Positions 50,901-56,065 of a DNA stretch of 64,000 nt are shown here, piece after piece. Origin of the DNA: Congeria kusceri (Eukaryota > Mollusca > Bivalvia > Myida > Dreissenidae); NCBI GenBank assembly GCA_027627225.1, contig CM051024.1, forward strand, positions 81,950,204 through 82,014,203, read 5' to 3'. The stretch's first letter is position 1. Each line of letters starts with the position of its first letter. A model generated the notes under the pieces. It did no database searches and was not told where the DNA came from. It was given only the letters and a program-made list of their open reading frames with translations. The translations under genes were made by a program, and so were the position numbers.

Positions 50901-53508
50901 GTCGGCCTAATTAAATTACTTGTTATCTAGAACACTGTAAATAATGTTCCAGAATAGTACAGAAATGCAATAAACATTAATATGGTAATAGAAGTAACTG
51001 AAGGTTTTACATAAAACTGCACCTTGACAAACAGTTGAAACTTACCACAACAGAGGCAATATGGAGAATATCGTGAAAGCATGGCAACACACAAACAGTA
51101 TTGTGTACAGTATCACACATCTGAAATAAATAAGAAAACAATGTTTAAAATGTTTTTACCATAGCTGTGACTTTAAACACATATCAGTCTCCAGGAATGA
51201 ATTGTGACTTGAATAAGACAGCTGATGGAACCTTAAACAGAGCATGGGTGTCTATTATTCCAGATCAAAGAAAAATAATGCATTATTTAAGTTTCTGGTT
51301 ATTTCTGAGCAGGTCATTTACAATTAATTTAAGCAGAAGAACAAATAACAAATATAATTCATAACTGTTAAACAGGCTTTTTGTAGACCATCAATATTAG
51401 GTTAACAATTTACACCACATTTAAAATTTGCGGACATTTCCTTAGGCCAAATTTTTGACAATGCAAGCTAAATAATCTTCTGGTAAACAAAAGACCATGG
51501 CAAACAGATGTTTCAAATGAACTTTAATTTTAATCAGCTAATTTTAGATGTGTTTGTAGCCATGGGGCCTCGGTCCAATGACTACAAAAGATCTCAAAAT
51601 AACTATTAGTCTTAATCTTATGACGAGGTCACTAAAATTTCAAACTGCAATGTAATTTCCATTGTTATTGGTCAATATTTAAGATTATATCATATTTCAG
51701 AGAGTTTTCTTTGTTCTGCGGTATTCAACTACTGTGATATTAGAACACAAACTGGTGGCCGGAGGCTTATATGCAAGCTTCATGTGCAACAAGTAGCGTG
51801 CAGTATATTGAAGCATATGCAAGCTTCATGTGCAACAAGTAGCGTGCAGTATATTGAAGTATATGCAAGCTTCATGTGCAATAAGTAGCGTGCAGTATAT
51901 TGAAGTATATGCAAGCTTCATGTGCAACAAGTAGCGTGCAGTATATTGAAGTATATGCAAGCTTCATGTGCAACAAGTAGCGTGCAGTATATTGAAGTAT
52001 ATGCAAGCTTCATGTGCAACAAGTAGCGTGCAGTATATTGAAATTTAGTTTTAATTTATACCCATGCTACTTATTGCATGGTAAGCTTCCACAGTTGACA
52101 GCGCTACTTTTGGAAACATTTGTTTGTTTGTTTTGTTTATTTGGATTTTTTACTGTTTTTAACAGTATTTCAGTCATATCCCGGTGGTCAGTTAACCTAC
52201 TCACACTTTTCCTGGGCAAGCTAAGCCGATCAAAGCGGTTTACCAGTACCAAGAGCACATACTTATGCCAGTAAATGACAACTGTCCTACTTGAATCAGA
52301 GGTAGGAGGAGAAATGCCGTAGAAATAATTTCATGACCAATCCCCACACAAGTTGTGTGCCGGGCTGGGGCTCGAACTCACGATCCCCGGATTGACCAGC
52401 GCTCAACCAAATGAGCTAGCCGGGCCCGGCATGTTTGGAAACAACACACATGCCTTACACAGATGCCAAGCATGTCAGACATCATGTGACATTTAGGAAA
52501 CGCCTATGGGATGGGCAACGTGGAAAGTTGCGATGTGACGGGTAAATATGGTATAAAACAATTGCAGCACACTTTGACCTCAATATGTTAATTATTTAAT
52601 CTTGCCCTGCGGGCTAAAAGTATGCTACAACTATTACTTGTAATCAATCTTAATTTTTGAGAACTTTCACAACTGTGAAAACTAATGAAATCACTTCTTA
52701 TATTAGATTACATGAAAGAAACACTCTTTTGGCAAATATTACCTCTTTTTTTCACCTTTAGGATCCAATATAAGAATGATACCGGCACCAAAACTTGCTG
52801 CTATTAAAAACCTGAAAAACAAAATAATATTATAATAACAATGCTCCTTTAGGAACATTTCCTCTTGACACATAGTTTTAAAGACACACAATCCATTCAA
52901 CAACATTATATGCCATGAAAATTATGGTATATGCAATGCAAATGATGGTAAATAGCTTTTCCTGCTTATTTGTGTTTTTGTGTGTGTATTTCAGGAAAAC
53001 TTTTAAACACTGACATAGGAAATCAGGTACGGAGAATGACCTGTTTCCAAAATATGTAATATTTAATTTTCACAGCTCAAGTTTATAACAATAACAATTC
53101 TCTTTGTCCACTTCATTTCAGAAAACTTGTCACAAAAACTAGATAACATGAGAATATTTTCAAAGACTGGAGTTAATATGATGTGTGACCTTGCTAACAG
53201 TGTAATTCAAACACAATTTTTTTTTTTTTCAATGAAACAACTCACAATTCCCCAACAAGTGTCATAACCATAACAGCACACGGTAGCGACACTATTATCA
53301 TTTTCTTGTTGTATCGGAAAAATCCCGGGTCCTTAACGACAACGCGCTCGTCGGGGTATTCGTCATTGTCCTCCTTATCGGCTCCGTAATCGCTGTCGTC
53401 ATCTGTGGAATCATCACTGTACGTGATATCCTCGAGGTCCTCAATGCCTGGCAGATCACTACATTGGTGACCTGCGCGATGAACCACGTCTGTTTGTGGG
53501 AACTCCAT
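23546..53508 (-). CDS. Large polytopic membrane protein, 19 coding exons (family not recognised)
   Basis: This is a spliced gene model built by hand. Coding exons in transcript order are 53508-53246, 52811-52743, 51120-51046, 50104-49987, 48727-48612, 44808-44589, 42731-42653, 40964-40789, 39637-39563, 35464-35353, 34166-34070, 33446-33239, 32173-32059, 30961-30808, 29741-29597, 28630-28479, 27859-27706, 25972-25856 and 23965-23546. Every junction is GT-AG and all phases join into one open frame of about 954 codons. Exons 8 and 9 have two phase-consistent solutions (954 or 943 residues). The first ~65 residues are hydrophilic and acidic with a run of D/E/S. From residue ~69 to the end there are about 25 hydrophobic segments with short loops and no visible soluble domain. 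The protein is therefore an integral membrane protein, perhaps a transporter or organelle membrane protein, but I cannot assign a family. The structure is well supported; the function is unknown. Confidence 0.85.
24190..24335. mobile_element. Foldback element with 'tgtttattggccaataaaca' termini
   Basis: Self-complementary 'tttattggccaataaa' motifs occur at both ends (24199-24222 and 24306-24328). The same termini frame the nested element at 61452-62805. It lies in the intron before exon 19. Confidence 0.6.
24476..24735. repeat. Direct duplication, 140-bp period
   Basis: The block starting 'agttattggcagttttgaat' at 24481 is repeated almost exactly at 24621, including 'gcgttttgagcaagaatggg'. 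It is intronic. Confidence 0.9.
25518..25822 (-). mobile_element. tRNA-headed SINE, copy 2
   Basis: Same family as 20625-20910, with the head at 25820-25748 and the body running to 'gtttgtttggatttttcgcc' at 25518. Its tRNA-like end lies ~33 nt from the exon 18 donor. Confidence 0.8.
25856..25972 (-). CDS. Coding exon 18 of polytopic membrane protein
   Basis: This 117-nt exon has acceptor 'ctatttcag' and donor CCT|gtaaaa. It encodes DLLIPLVEEKKDSNRFLRL, then a span (LIGNVSCVLAFFLCCAHS). A SINE ends ~33 nt beyond the donor. Confidence 0.88.
27706..27859 (-). CDS. Coding exon 17 of polytopic membrane protein
   Basis: This 154-nt exon has acceptor 'acttccag' and donor gtaagc. It encodes CCILGALSAVLLFIDIGL, a loop (SDKEPVMSLP) and a span (KLSAVTAAVVSFSLKIL), ending in phase 0. 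Confidence 0.9.
28479..28630 (-). CDS. Coding exon 16 of polytopic membrane protein
   Basis: This 152-nt exon has acceptor 'tttgtcag' and a consensus donor gtaagt. It encodes a polar loop (MYAESDDPNVGATFIRS), a span (VYIPACISLTMVLFMFI) and a charged loop (KLDVRTRQLEK). Confidence 0.9.
28757..29000. mobile_element. Foldback MITE (cattaagcccggtttt family), copy 1
   Basis: Long imperfect terminal inverted repeats are present, from 'aaaccgggcttaacgcatgt' to 'gcattaagcccggttttccc'. Each arm contains a smaller palindrome, 'cctgtgcagtccgcacag' (left) or 'cctgtgcggactgcacagg' (right). It lacks coding capacity and is intronic. Confidence 0.85.
29183..29574. mobile_element. Intronic element with ATGCCCCCGG / CCGGGGGCAT ends, copy 1
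   Basis: It begins 'caagattctgtgtttgataa', then 'catgcccccggttggtgctg', and ends 'gatgccgggggcataa'. Two internal monomers contain 'taggtcaaggtcaaagt'. It ends 22 nt from the exon 15 donor. Confidence 0.8.
29597..29741 (-). CDS. Coding exon 15 of polytopic membrane protein
   Basis: This 145-nt exon has acceptor 'ctcatgtag' and donor CTG|gtaaat. It encodes WGDVCSVILVAFVLL, a basic loop (TDKMKTLRH) and TTCAVVVGVCPAVRMATL. A foldback element ends about 22 nt beyond the donor. Confidence 0.9.
30025..30560. repeat. Dispersed repeat, second copy of the 18.8-kb family
   Basis: It starts 'aacaagagcatcgcctacgg' and carries three diverged ~165-bp monomers with 'caataactc' and 'gtttcaagtcaatacctc'. 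It is intronic. Confidence 0.75.
30808..30961 (-). CDS. Coding exon 14 of polytopic membrane protein
   Basis: This 154-nt exon has acceptor 'catatttcag' and donor CCCT|gtaagt. It encodes two hydrophobic segments (LGVIVSGVSIVLVGSL and GAIITSFGVLVLILQPSVS) joined by QMPQEYQTFMRQ. Confidence 0.9.
31049..31275. mobile_element. Foldback MITE (cattaagcccggtttt family), copy 2
   Basis: A diverged member with 'ggctaatcc' arms, the internal segment 'agtggatttatgtttagaag' and the terminus 'cattaagcccatgtttccca'. It is intronic. Confidence 0.8.
32059..32173 (-). CDS. Coding exon 13 of polytopic membrane protein
   Basis: This 115-nt exon has acceptor 'ttattattcag' and donor CTGG|gtgggt. It encodes VVYNIAALCAAILINSNPI, RVVCVYVLW and an acidic loop (EEPSVTDILG). 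Confidence 0.88.
32278..33023. mobile_element. Intronic element with ATGCCCCCGG / CCGGGGGCAT ends, copy 2
   Basis: Same ends as 29183-29574 but with four internal ~180-bp monomers, so the family varies in monomer number. It contains 'ggacggaaggacggacagga' before the right end. Confidence 0.82.
33239..33446 (-). CDS. Coding exon 12 of polytopic membrane protein
   Basis: This 208-nt exon has acceptor 'ttatcttcag' and donor GAG|gtatag. It encodes two spans, one in SYTFCSALHLTKVLVVVIYN and one in RAVTLFGLAVVLVRVV, followed by a charged loop (SLEEKLDRSVNE). Phases agree on both sides. Confidence 0.9.
33875..34012. mobile_element. Foldback MITE (cattaagcccggtttt family), copy 3, short
   Basis: An internally deleted member: 'ggaaaccgggctaaatgca', a central hairpin 'cctgtgtggattgcacagg', and 'gcattaagcccggttttccc'. 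It lies ~60 bp beyond the exon 11 donor. Confidence 0.8.
34070..34166 (-). CDS. Coding exon 11 of polytopic membrane protein; source of the intron 10 array
   Basis: This 97-nt exon has acceptor 'aatgtttcag' and donor ACAG|gtaggt. It encodes FTLCEVMLYNANLYTQTFL and then a span ending IVLYTLHR. The acceptor and the first ~30 nt of the exon are repeated eight times immediately upstream, so the true 3' splice site is the last of a row of near-identical sites. Confidence 0.85.
34170..34490 (-). repeat. 39-bp array copied from the exon 11 acceptor boundary, 8 copies
   Basis: Each unit read on the minus strand contains 'ctacaatgtttcag' followed by the first ~30 nt of exon 11. Copies start at 34172, 34211, 34250 and so on to 34445. 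The 39-bp period keeps the exon frame, but the copy nearest the exon carries C-to-A on the plus strand (34187-34192), making an in-frame TAA. Any distal acceptor would therefore add a stop. Confidence 0.93.
35353..35464 (-). CDS. Coding exon 10 of polytopic membrane protein
   Basis: The acceptor is 'cagatgcag'; a second possible AG lies 6 nt upstream and would add Met-Gln in frame. The exon encodes VLYVLLMVNCILCFLCGYM followed by SSYGPERILPTLLSIES. The donor must be CCT|gtaggt: the overlapping TAG|gtattt would leave phase 2 and lead to a stop in exon 11. Confidence 0.83.
35553..35880. mobile_element. Intronic element with TGCCCCC / GGGGGCA ends
   Basis: It runs from 'cacagttgcccccaggacgc' to 'ccaactgtgtgggggcataa', with a block typical of this class ('gaaatcagcccagcagttaa', 'gacggacttacagacgga') before the right end. 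It sits between the first unit-like sequence (35510-35550) and the 44-bp array. Confidence 0.65.
35885..37243. repeat. 44/46-bp intron 9 array, ~30 copies
   Basis: The unit is 'ggcacgactaacagaagagg' then 'acaacatgtacacaaacttt'; a 2-bp 'aa' insertion gives the 46-bp variant. A diverged unit lies at 35510-35550, 46 nt from exon 10, and is the likely seed. On the minus strand each unit has a pyrimidine tract ending in AG ('tcctcttctgttag'). Confidence 0.95.
37244..37502. mobile_element. Foldback MITE inserted into the intron 9 array
   Basis: It begins 'cagggctggtattcacaaag' and ends 'gcttcgtcaatatcgcccct'. The array resumes at 37503, so the element interrupts it. Related copies are at 41001, 43560 and 49076. 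Confidence 0.75.
37503..37765. repeat. Continuation of the intron 9 array, ~6 diverged copies
   Basis: Units with 'gactaacagaaaagagg' and 'tgtacacaaacttttcaaga', more diverged than those at 35.9-37.2 kb. Confidence 0.9.
37866..39330. repeat. Dispersed element with tandem monomers, one 219-bp duplication
   Basis: It starts 'aacaagagggccatgatgac' and 'gctcacctgag'. It contains repeated 'ggcaataactctggtgttt' and 'gacaaactgtgcaagattgg' blocks. Segment 38671-38880 recurs at 38890-39100. It ends near 'gcagtgctcaggtgaact'. Long open frames here are repeat shadows. Confidence 0.75.
39563..39637 (-). CDS. Coding exon 9 of polytopic membrane protein (frame and 3' end ambiguous)
   Basis: The acceptor is 'tttattgcag'. 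With the longer exon 8, this exon is read GTSLMLLPLPCLLFGYW and ends at ATT|gtgtat (75 nt). With the shorter exon 8 it is read YITDAASPAMPAVWILAHM and ends at ATG|gttacc at 39579 (59 nt). Both versions are hydrophobic and both enter exon 10 in phase 0. I cannot choose without a homologue or transcript. Confidence 0.7.
39660..40430. mobile_element. TIR element (gggactatgt family), copy 1, with nested insert
   Basis: The ends are 'gggactatgtcaatgaaaa' and 'tttcgttaacatagtccctt', which are inverted repeats. It is homologous to 41395-41910, but an extra ~270 bp (39782-40050) lies between 'aaaagagtt' and 'tttaggcattctgagataaa'. It contains a degenerate pol III A box (40196-40206). Confidence 0.75.
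39782..40052 (-). mobile_element. Nested insert with hammerhead-like core (possible Penelope-like terminus)
   Basis: This segment is absent from the sister element at 41.4 kb and is bounded by 'agagtt' direct repeats. On the minus strand it contains CTGAAGA, a 4-bp stem with a TTTC loop (GGCT/AGCC), then GAAAC (39867-39843). This is the order of the hammerhead ribozyme core CUGANGA-stem II-GAAA. I could not find a convincing stem III or cleavage site, so it may be a decayed or partial motif. Confidence 0.5.
40789..40964 (-). CDS. Coding exon 8 of polytopic membrane protein (3' end ambiguous)
   Basis: The acceptor is 'cttccgcag'. The exon encodes WQYKYIYMGRWVSGAVCTT, then further hydrophobic segments ending GIAIYALYGALL. 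Two donors are possible: ATG|gtttgt (exon start 40789, phase 0) and CTCA|gtgaca (exon start 40806, phase 1). Each pairs with a different reading of exon 9, and both restore the downstream frame. Confidence 0.82.
41001..41247. mobile_element. Foldback MITE (gtattcacaaagc family)
   Basis: Inverted ends 'actcatattcacaaagctcc' and 'ggagctttgtgaataccggc' enclose AT-rich sequence. It starts ~37 bp upstream of the exon 8 acceptor. Confidence 0.8.
41395..41910. mobile_element. TIR element (gggactatgt family), copy 2, with tRNA-like box A/B
   Basis: The ends are 'ggactatatcataaaaaagg' and 'gatgacataggccctttaag'. Inside are an A box TAGCGCAGTTG (41652-41662) and a near-perfect B box AGTTCGATTCC (~41708). 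The segment does not fold as a tRNA, so it is best described as a pol III promoter-bearing repeat. Confidence 0.7.
41957..42445. mobile_element. Non-autonomous element with two ~165-bp monomers and a G-rich end
   Basis: It starts 'caaaacaagagctgtttgta' and 'ttccccctctagg'. Two or three monomers contain 'agtttggtgaagat' and 'caagggccataac'. It ends with 'cagacagacggaccgacatt' followed by G runs. Confidence 0.65.
42653..42731 (-). CDS. Coding exon 7 of polytopic membrane protein
   Basis: This 79-nt exon has acceptor 'tctttttcag' and donor ACTG|gtatga. It encodes a hydrophobic segment (HLIFILSLSVFLTTLM) and a loop (SLRAITDYTG). It leaves phase 1, which matches exon 8. Confidence 0.88.
43560..43805. 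mobile_element. Diverged foldback MITE (gtattcacaaagc family)
   Basis: It runs from 'aaacatattcacttaagttc' to 'atgtttctcgaatacgaccc'. It is weaker than the other copies and intronic. Confidence 0.45.
44589..44808 (-). CDS. Coding exon 6 of polytopic membrane protein
   Basis: This 220-nt exon has acceptor 'tgtgttgcag' and donor TTG|gtaggt. It encodes the end of a span (FVYLQLFIAPH), a hydrophilic loop (KAENKVDKPVQEEDEFN), another span (VPEVISLVMAIVYCTAPAF) and a short loop with HMFLHLVNNPFRQ. The intron 5 array begins only ~14 nt from its 3' splice site. Confidence 0.9.
44822..47048 (-). repeat. 44-bp array copied from the exon 5 donor boundary, ~50 copies
   Basis: Each unit read on the minus strand is the last 36 nt of exon 5 (starting 'ctgggagattataccatatg' and ending 'catcatcatagg') plus 'gtgagtca'. 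Most units therefore carry an AGG|GTGAGT donor. The array runs from 14 nt before the exon 6 acceptor up to a foldback element at 47049. A degenerate unit also lies immediately after the true exon 5 donor (48560-48603), showing the duplication began at the boundary. Confidence 0.95.
47049..47208. mobile_element. 160-bp near-perfect palindrome at the end of the intron 5 array
   Basis: The left arm 'aaggattgaatttaattttg' then 'gttgcgttcatgcgattatg' pairs with the right arm 'cataatctcatgaacgcaac' then 'caaaattaatttcaatcctt'. The centre is near 'atgcgcgctagcac'. A partial arm ('gcgttcatacgattatgaat') recurs at 48511. Confidence 0.85.
47210..48505. other. Intron 5, unique AT-rich sequence
   Basis: No exon, repeat unit or conserved motif is recognised. 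It lies between two fragments of the palindromic element, so it could be an insertion into it. Confidence 0.4.
48612..48727 (-). CDS. Coding exon 5 of polytopic membrane protein; source of the intron 5 array
   Basis: This 116-nt exon has acceptor 'ctctctacag' and donor ATAGG|gtaggt. It is required to restore phase between exons 4 and 6. It begins MIEKMLFSVYPWCCVILL, and its 3' end encodes WEIIPYVFIIIG. Those last 36 nt recur about 50 times in intron 5, each followed by a GTGAGT donor, so the true exon sits next to a field of copies of its own 3' boundary. Confidence 0.86.
49076..49326. mobile_element. Foldback MITE (gtattcacaaagc family), adjoining an array
   Basis: The ends are 'gtcggttttcacaaagctgt' and 'aggagctttgtgaatacaga'. 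The 33-bp array begins directly at its right end. Confidence 0.75.
49320..49733. repeat. 33-bp intron 4 array, ~12 copies
   Basis: The unit is 'gaccttgggcccgtactcaa' then 'caacccattca'. It begins at the right terminus of the foldback MITE, which suggests the MITE end seeded it. Open frames on both strands here are only repeat translations. Confidence 0.92.
49987..50104 (-). CDS. Coding exon 4 of polytopic membrane protein
   Basis: This 118-nt exon has acceptor 'tgtgtttcag' and donor gtaaga, and ends in phase 0. It encodes a membrane span (ILNIFLIGVVNMYVILTGG) followed by a basic loop (YVRKYELKIAL). Confidence 0.9.
50135..50350. mobile_element. Foldback MITE (cattaagcccggtttt family), copy 4, truncated right arm
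   Basis: The left arm 'gggaaaacccggtttaatgc' and 'cctgtgcagtccgcacaggc' are intact. The right arm is cut after 'ttagcctgtgcggagtgcag'. It lies ~30 bp upstream of exon 4 in the transcript. Confidence 0.8.
51046..51120 (-). CDS. Coding exon 3 of polytopic membrane protein
   Basis: This 75-nt exon has acceptor 'tttatttcag' and a strong donor gtaagt. It encodes a hydrophobic segment (CVILYTILFVCCHAFTIFS) with several cysteines. The phase agrees on both sides. Confidence 0.88.
51765..52045. repeat. 46-bp intron 2 array, ~6 copies
   Basis: The unit is 'tatatgcaagcttcatgtgc' then 'aacaagtagcgtgcagtata' then 'ttgaag'. Copies are nearly identical. A SINE follows. Confidence 0.95.
52115..52435 (-). 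mobile_element. tRNA-headed SINE, copy 3
   Basis: Same family as 20.6 and 25.5 kb, with the tRNA-like head at 52430-52358 and a body tail 'gtttatttggattttt' near 52135. The head has lost bases in the anticodon region. Confidence 0.8.
52743..52811 (-). CDS. Coding exon 2 of polytopic membrane protein
   Basis: This 69-nt exon has acceptor 'ttgtttttcag' and donor AG|gtaata. It continues the frame with FLIAASFGAGIILILDPKGE, completing the first membrane segment and leading into a short charged loop (DPKGEKKR). It is in phase with exons 1 and 3. Confidence 0.87.
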
Positions 53509-53532
53509 GGCGATGTCTAAACCTCAAAGCAT
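53246..53532 (-). CDS. Coding exon 1 of polytopic membrane protein (with 24 nt of 5'UTR)
   Basis: The acceptor 'ttgttttcag' ends at 53533, and the ATG lies at 53508-53506 after 24 nt of 5'UTR. The exon encodes an acidic cytosolic-looking tail (residues ~25-58, including EDITYSDDSTDDDSDYGADK), then a basic 'RYNKK' and the start of the first hydrophobic segment (MIIVSLPCAVMVMTLVGEL). The donor is GAATT|gtgagt at 53245, leaving phase 2. This is the only long hydrophilic region in the protein and may be a phosphorylated or regulatory tail (inference). Confidence 0.9.
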
Positions 53533-53639
53533 CTGAAAACAAGAAGATTAATATTTTTTATTCGATATAAGAAGTAGATACATGTTTATTAGTTAAGCAT
53601 CTATAAGGAATGAGATGAACAGTATTGTTTTTTATTCAT

Positions 53640-53900
53640 AATATACATTCGACTCCCGATGGCTCGAATTCGCTTGTCTTGAATTTCTCGTTCGCTAAAA
53701 CTTTTTTCGTGTGACCGATTTTTCATTGCTATAAATTCATATAAATTTCTGTCGTTTGGCTCGAATTCGCGAGGGTCGAATTTTCTGATGGCTCGAAGTG
53801 TCTGTCACGGTCCCAGTCATGGTTTCTATACCTTAATTTGTGTGTTTGGCTCGAACTTGCTTCGGGTCGCATCAAGTCGCTAATCAATTAGATGCGCTTG
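53640..53900. repeat. Probable DNA-transposon fragment
   Basis: 'gactcccgatggctcgaatt' and repeated 'ggctcgaattcgc'-type motifs are spaced over ~250 bp. This resembles termini of pogo/Tigger-like elements from memory, but no second copy is present here for comparison. Confidence 0.35.
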
Positions 53901-55012
53901 GTTACTGTCATTCAATTTCACAGCTGTCGCAAACTTGTCATCGATACAATTGCTCAATGGTTTGAGTAAAATATGACATTGATATTTTGTATAATAGGGA
54001 TTGTTTTTTTGAGAATCAGCAATAACACATTTTTGTGCAGAAAAAAAAAGCTAAAATATGAATACAGAAAAAATGGCAGAAACTTCTGCATCATCGATTG
54101 CTAAGCAATCTAGAGAAGGCCCTGGTATTCAACATGTGTGGATATATTATTTATTTTTTATTTAATTCAGATGCTTTTATATTGCACATTTCAATAATAT
54201 ATGTCATTAACACAGCTGTAGATCACCTTTTTATGACTAGGATAAACTTAACTAGTTAGCAGATCGCGCATGCCATATGAGAAGGTGCTCGATGCTATGT
54301 CCGAATAAATAAATATCAGACACATTAGATTCGTCATTACCAACTCTCTACAGGCCCTTTACTGTAAACCTCACGGGTCAGAATATCTGACCCATTCCCA
54401 ATGCAAAACATGATTGTTTTTTCCCAACTGAAAAAATAAACTCCTCTCTACGACAGAATTTGGTTTGACATTTATAACAATCTTGTAGAAAATTACGTCA
54501 ACAAATATTGTAAGAACAAACAGAGAAAAATCCCAATGACATTTAGATATATATTGGAATTTTCTCAAATAATCAATGGAAATTGATACTGCCAACAAGA
54601 TTTATTTCTTTATTCTTTTGCAATCTTTACTTTGAGAAATTCCTAATTTCTAACCAGGTACTTTTTCCCCCAAAAATGCCTGAAGAGTCGCCGCTAGTTC
54701 CAAGCTTTTGGGCCATAACTTTTTTGATAATCATCCGTATTGACAGAAAATATGTGATATTATATAAATATCATATGGCAGCGTGTGTGACATTCATATT
54801 GTCAACCCGAGGGCAGAATGGTTGCTCACTCGCCATTTTCTATCATAATGAAAGTAAAAATTCCCTATTGGGTTCCCACAATCAACGACATCGTGATTTT
54901 GCATGCATTCGAGCCAGGTACTTTTCAACGCAACATCACGTCCATTACAATAGAAAATGGAGAGTGCGCTACTTGTATATTTATAATATAGGGATTGATA
55001 TCATTTGTGGCA

Positions 55013-55268
55013 TCGTGGGAAACCGGGCTTAATGCATGTGCGTAAAGTGTCGTCCCGGATTAGTCTGCGCAGTCCACACAGGCTAATCCAAGATGGCACT
55101 TTCCGCTTTTATGGTATTTTCTGTTTCAAGGAAGTCTCTTCTAAACATAAATCCTGCTTCGGCGGAAAGTGCCGTCCTGGATTAGCCTGTGCAGACTGCA
55201 CAGGCTAATCTGGGATGACACTTTACGCACATGCATTAAGACCGTTTTTTCCCACGACGCCCCTCATT
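55013..55268. mobile_element. Foldback MITE (cattaagcccggtttt family), copy 5
   Basis: A full-length member: 'ggaaaccgggcttaatgcat' to 'gcattaagaccgttttttcc', with two inner palindromes and the central 'gtctcttctaaacataaatc'. It lies in the first intron of the minus-strand gene. Confidence 0.85.
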
Positions 55269-55635
55269 TGTCTAGGCCTGTCAAGTTTGATCACCGTTTT
55301 ATTTTATTGTAGACAATCATAATAATACAATGGCAATAATCTTCATTGTCATTTAAATATATTGAGTAACGGGCTATAATGGTTATGTATCAAGCTAATA
55401 TAAACTAAACACATCTTGCATTCTCACACTAACAGAAAAACTGGCATTGCTGCTTTAACTTAGTGGGTGGGGAATAGTGTGCAAGCTAAAATAAGATTTT
55501 TTTAACAAATTAAAAGACGACAGCATTCTTTGAAGCAATTACTGCCATTGCTGTAACATAAATAGTGATTACGTCGATAATTGTACGATAATCTATATAC
55601 ATATCATAAATAACATTAGAAATCCATATTCATAC

Positions 55636-55735
55636 CGTCTTGTTGAGCTACTTTCGCTTAGGGAATACCTATGTCAATGTTGAAAACGTCACGCGGAATC
55701 TCCACATGAACTGATGACGTTGAGAATGTTTCAAC
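55636..55735. promoter_or_regulatory. Putative bidirectional promoter and non-coding first exon of the minus-strand gene
   Basis: This ~100-bp interval separates the plus-strand start codon (55736) from a likely minus-strand 5'UTR exon whose donor is GACG|gtatga at 55635. That donor pairs with the acceptor at 53533 just before the ATG exon. The interval has CG dinucleotides and two TGACGT-like CRE/ATF cores (near 55690 on the minus strand and 55717 on the plus strand). No TATA box is obvious. Transcription start sites are inferred. Confidence 0.5.
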
Positions 55736-56061
55736 ATGGCGGTACTCGGGTGTAATGCGATGGAAAGGAAAGATTTGGTTGACAATAATGCTACAAAGAT
55801 AGCATTATCGTTGAAAAGGAACGGCCTAAGCAATGGATGTTATTGTGAAGAAAAGTTGGATACAAGGAATGCATGTCGAACGCAGCTTATTGGGAAGCTT
55901 TTGAAAATAAATGGGAGCGCACAGTCGAACAATAACAATTGCTTTCCTCGACCGTCGGTACCAAGCCTAAGATCTCGTCGAGAAAGAAACTTATCGGGAC
56001 CAGAATCAGAGAAAAGAAAGCGCAAGTCATCTAGACATGACTCTGGAGATGCTAGAATTGG
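55736..56061 (+). CDS. First coding exon of an unrecognised plus-strand gene (partial)
   Basis: The ATG at 55736 sits in 'caacATGGCGG'. The frame runs 108 codons plus 2 nt to a donor ATTGG|gtaggg at 56062, where the unspliced frame would stop. The product is hydrophilic, has a Cys cluster near residues 35-48 (GCYCEEKLDTRNACR) and a basic nuclear-localisation-like run (KRKRK) near residues 93-97. It may be a nuclear protein (inference). GC content and codon variety are higher than the AT-rich surroundings. I could not identify downstream exons in the window. Confidence 0.6.
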
Positions 56062-56065
56062 GTAG

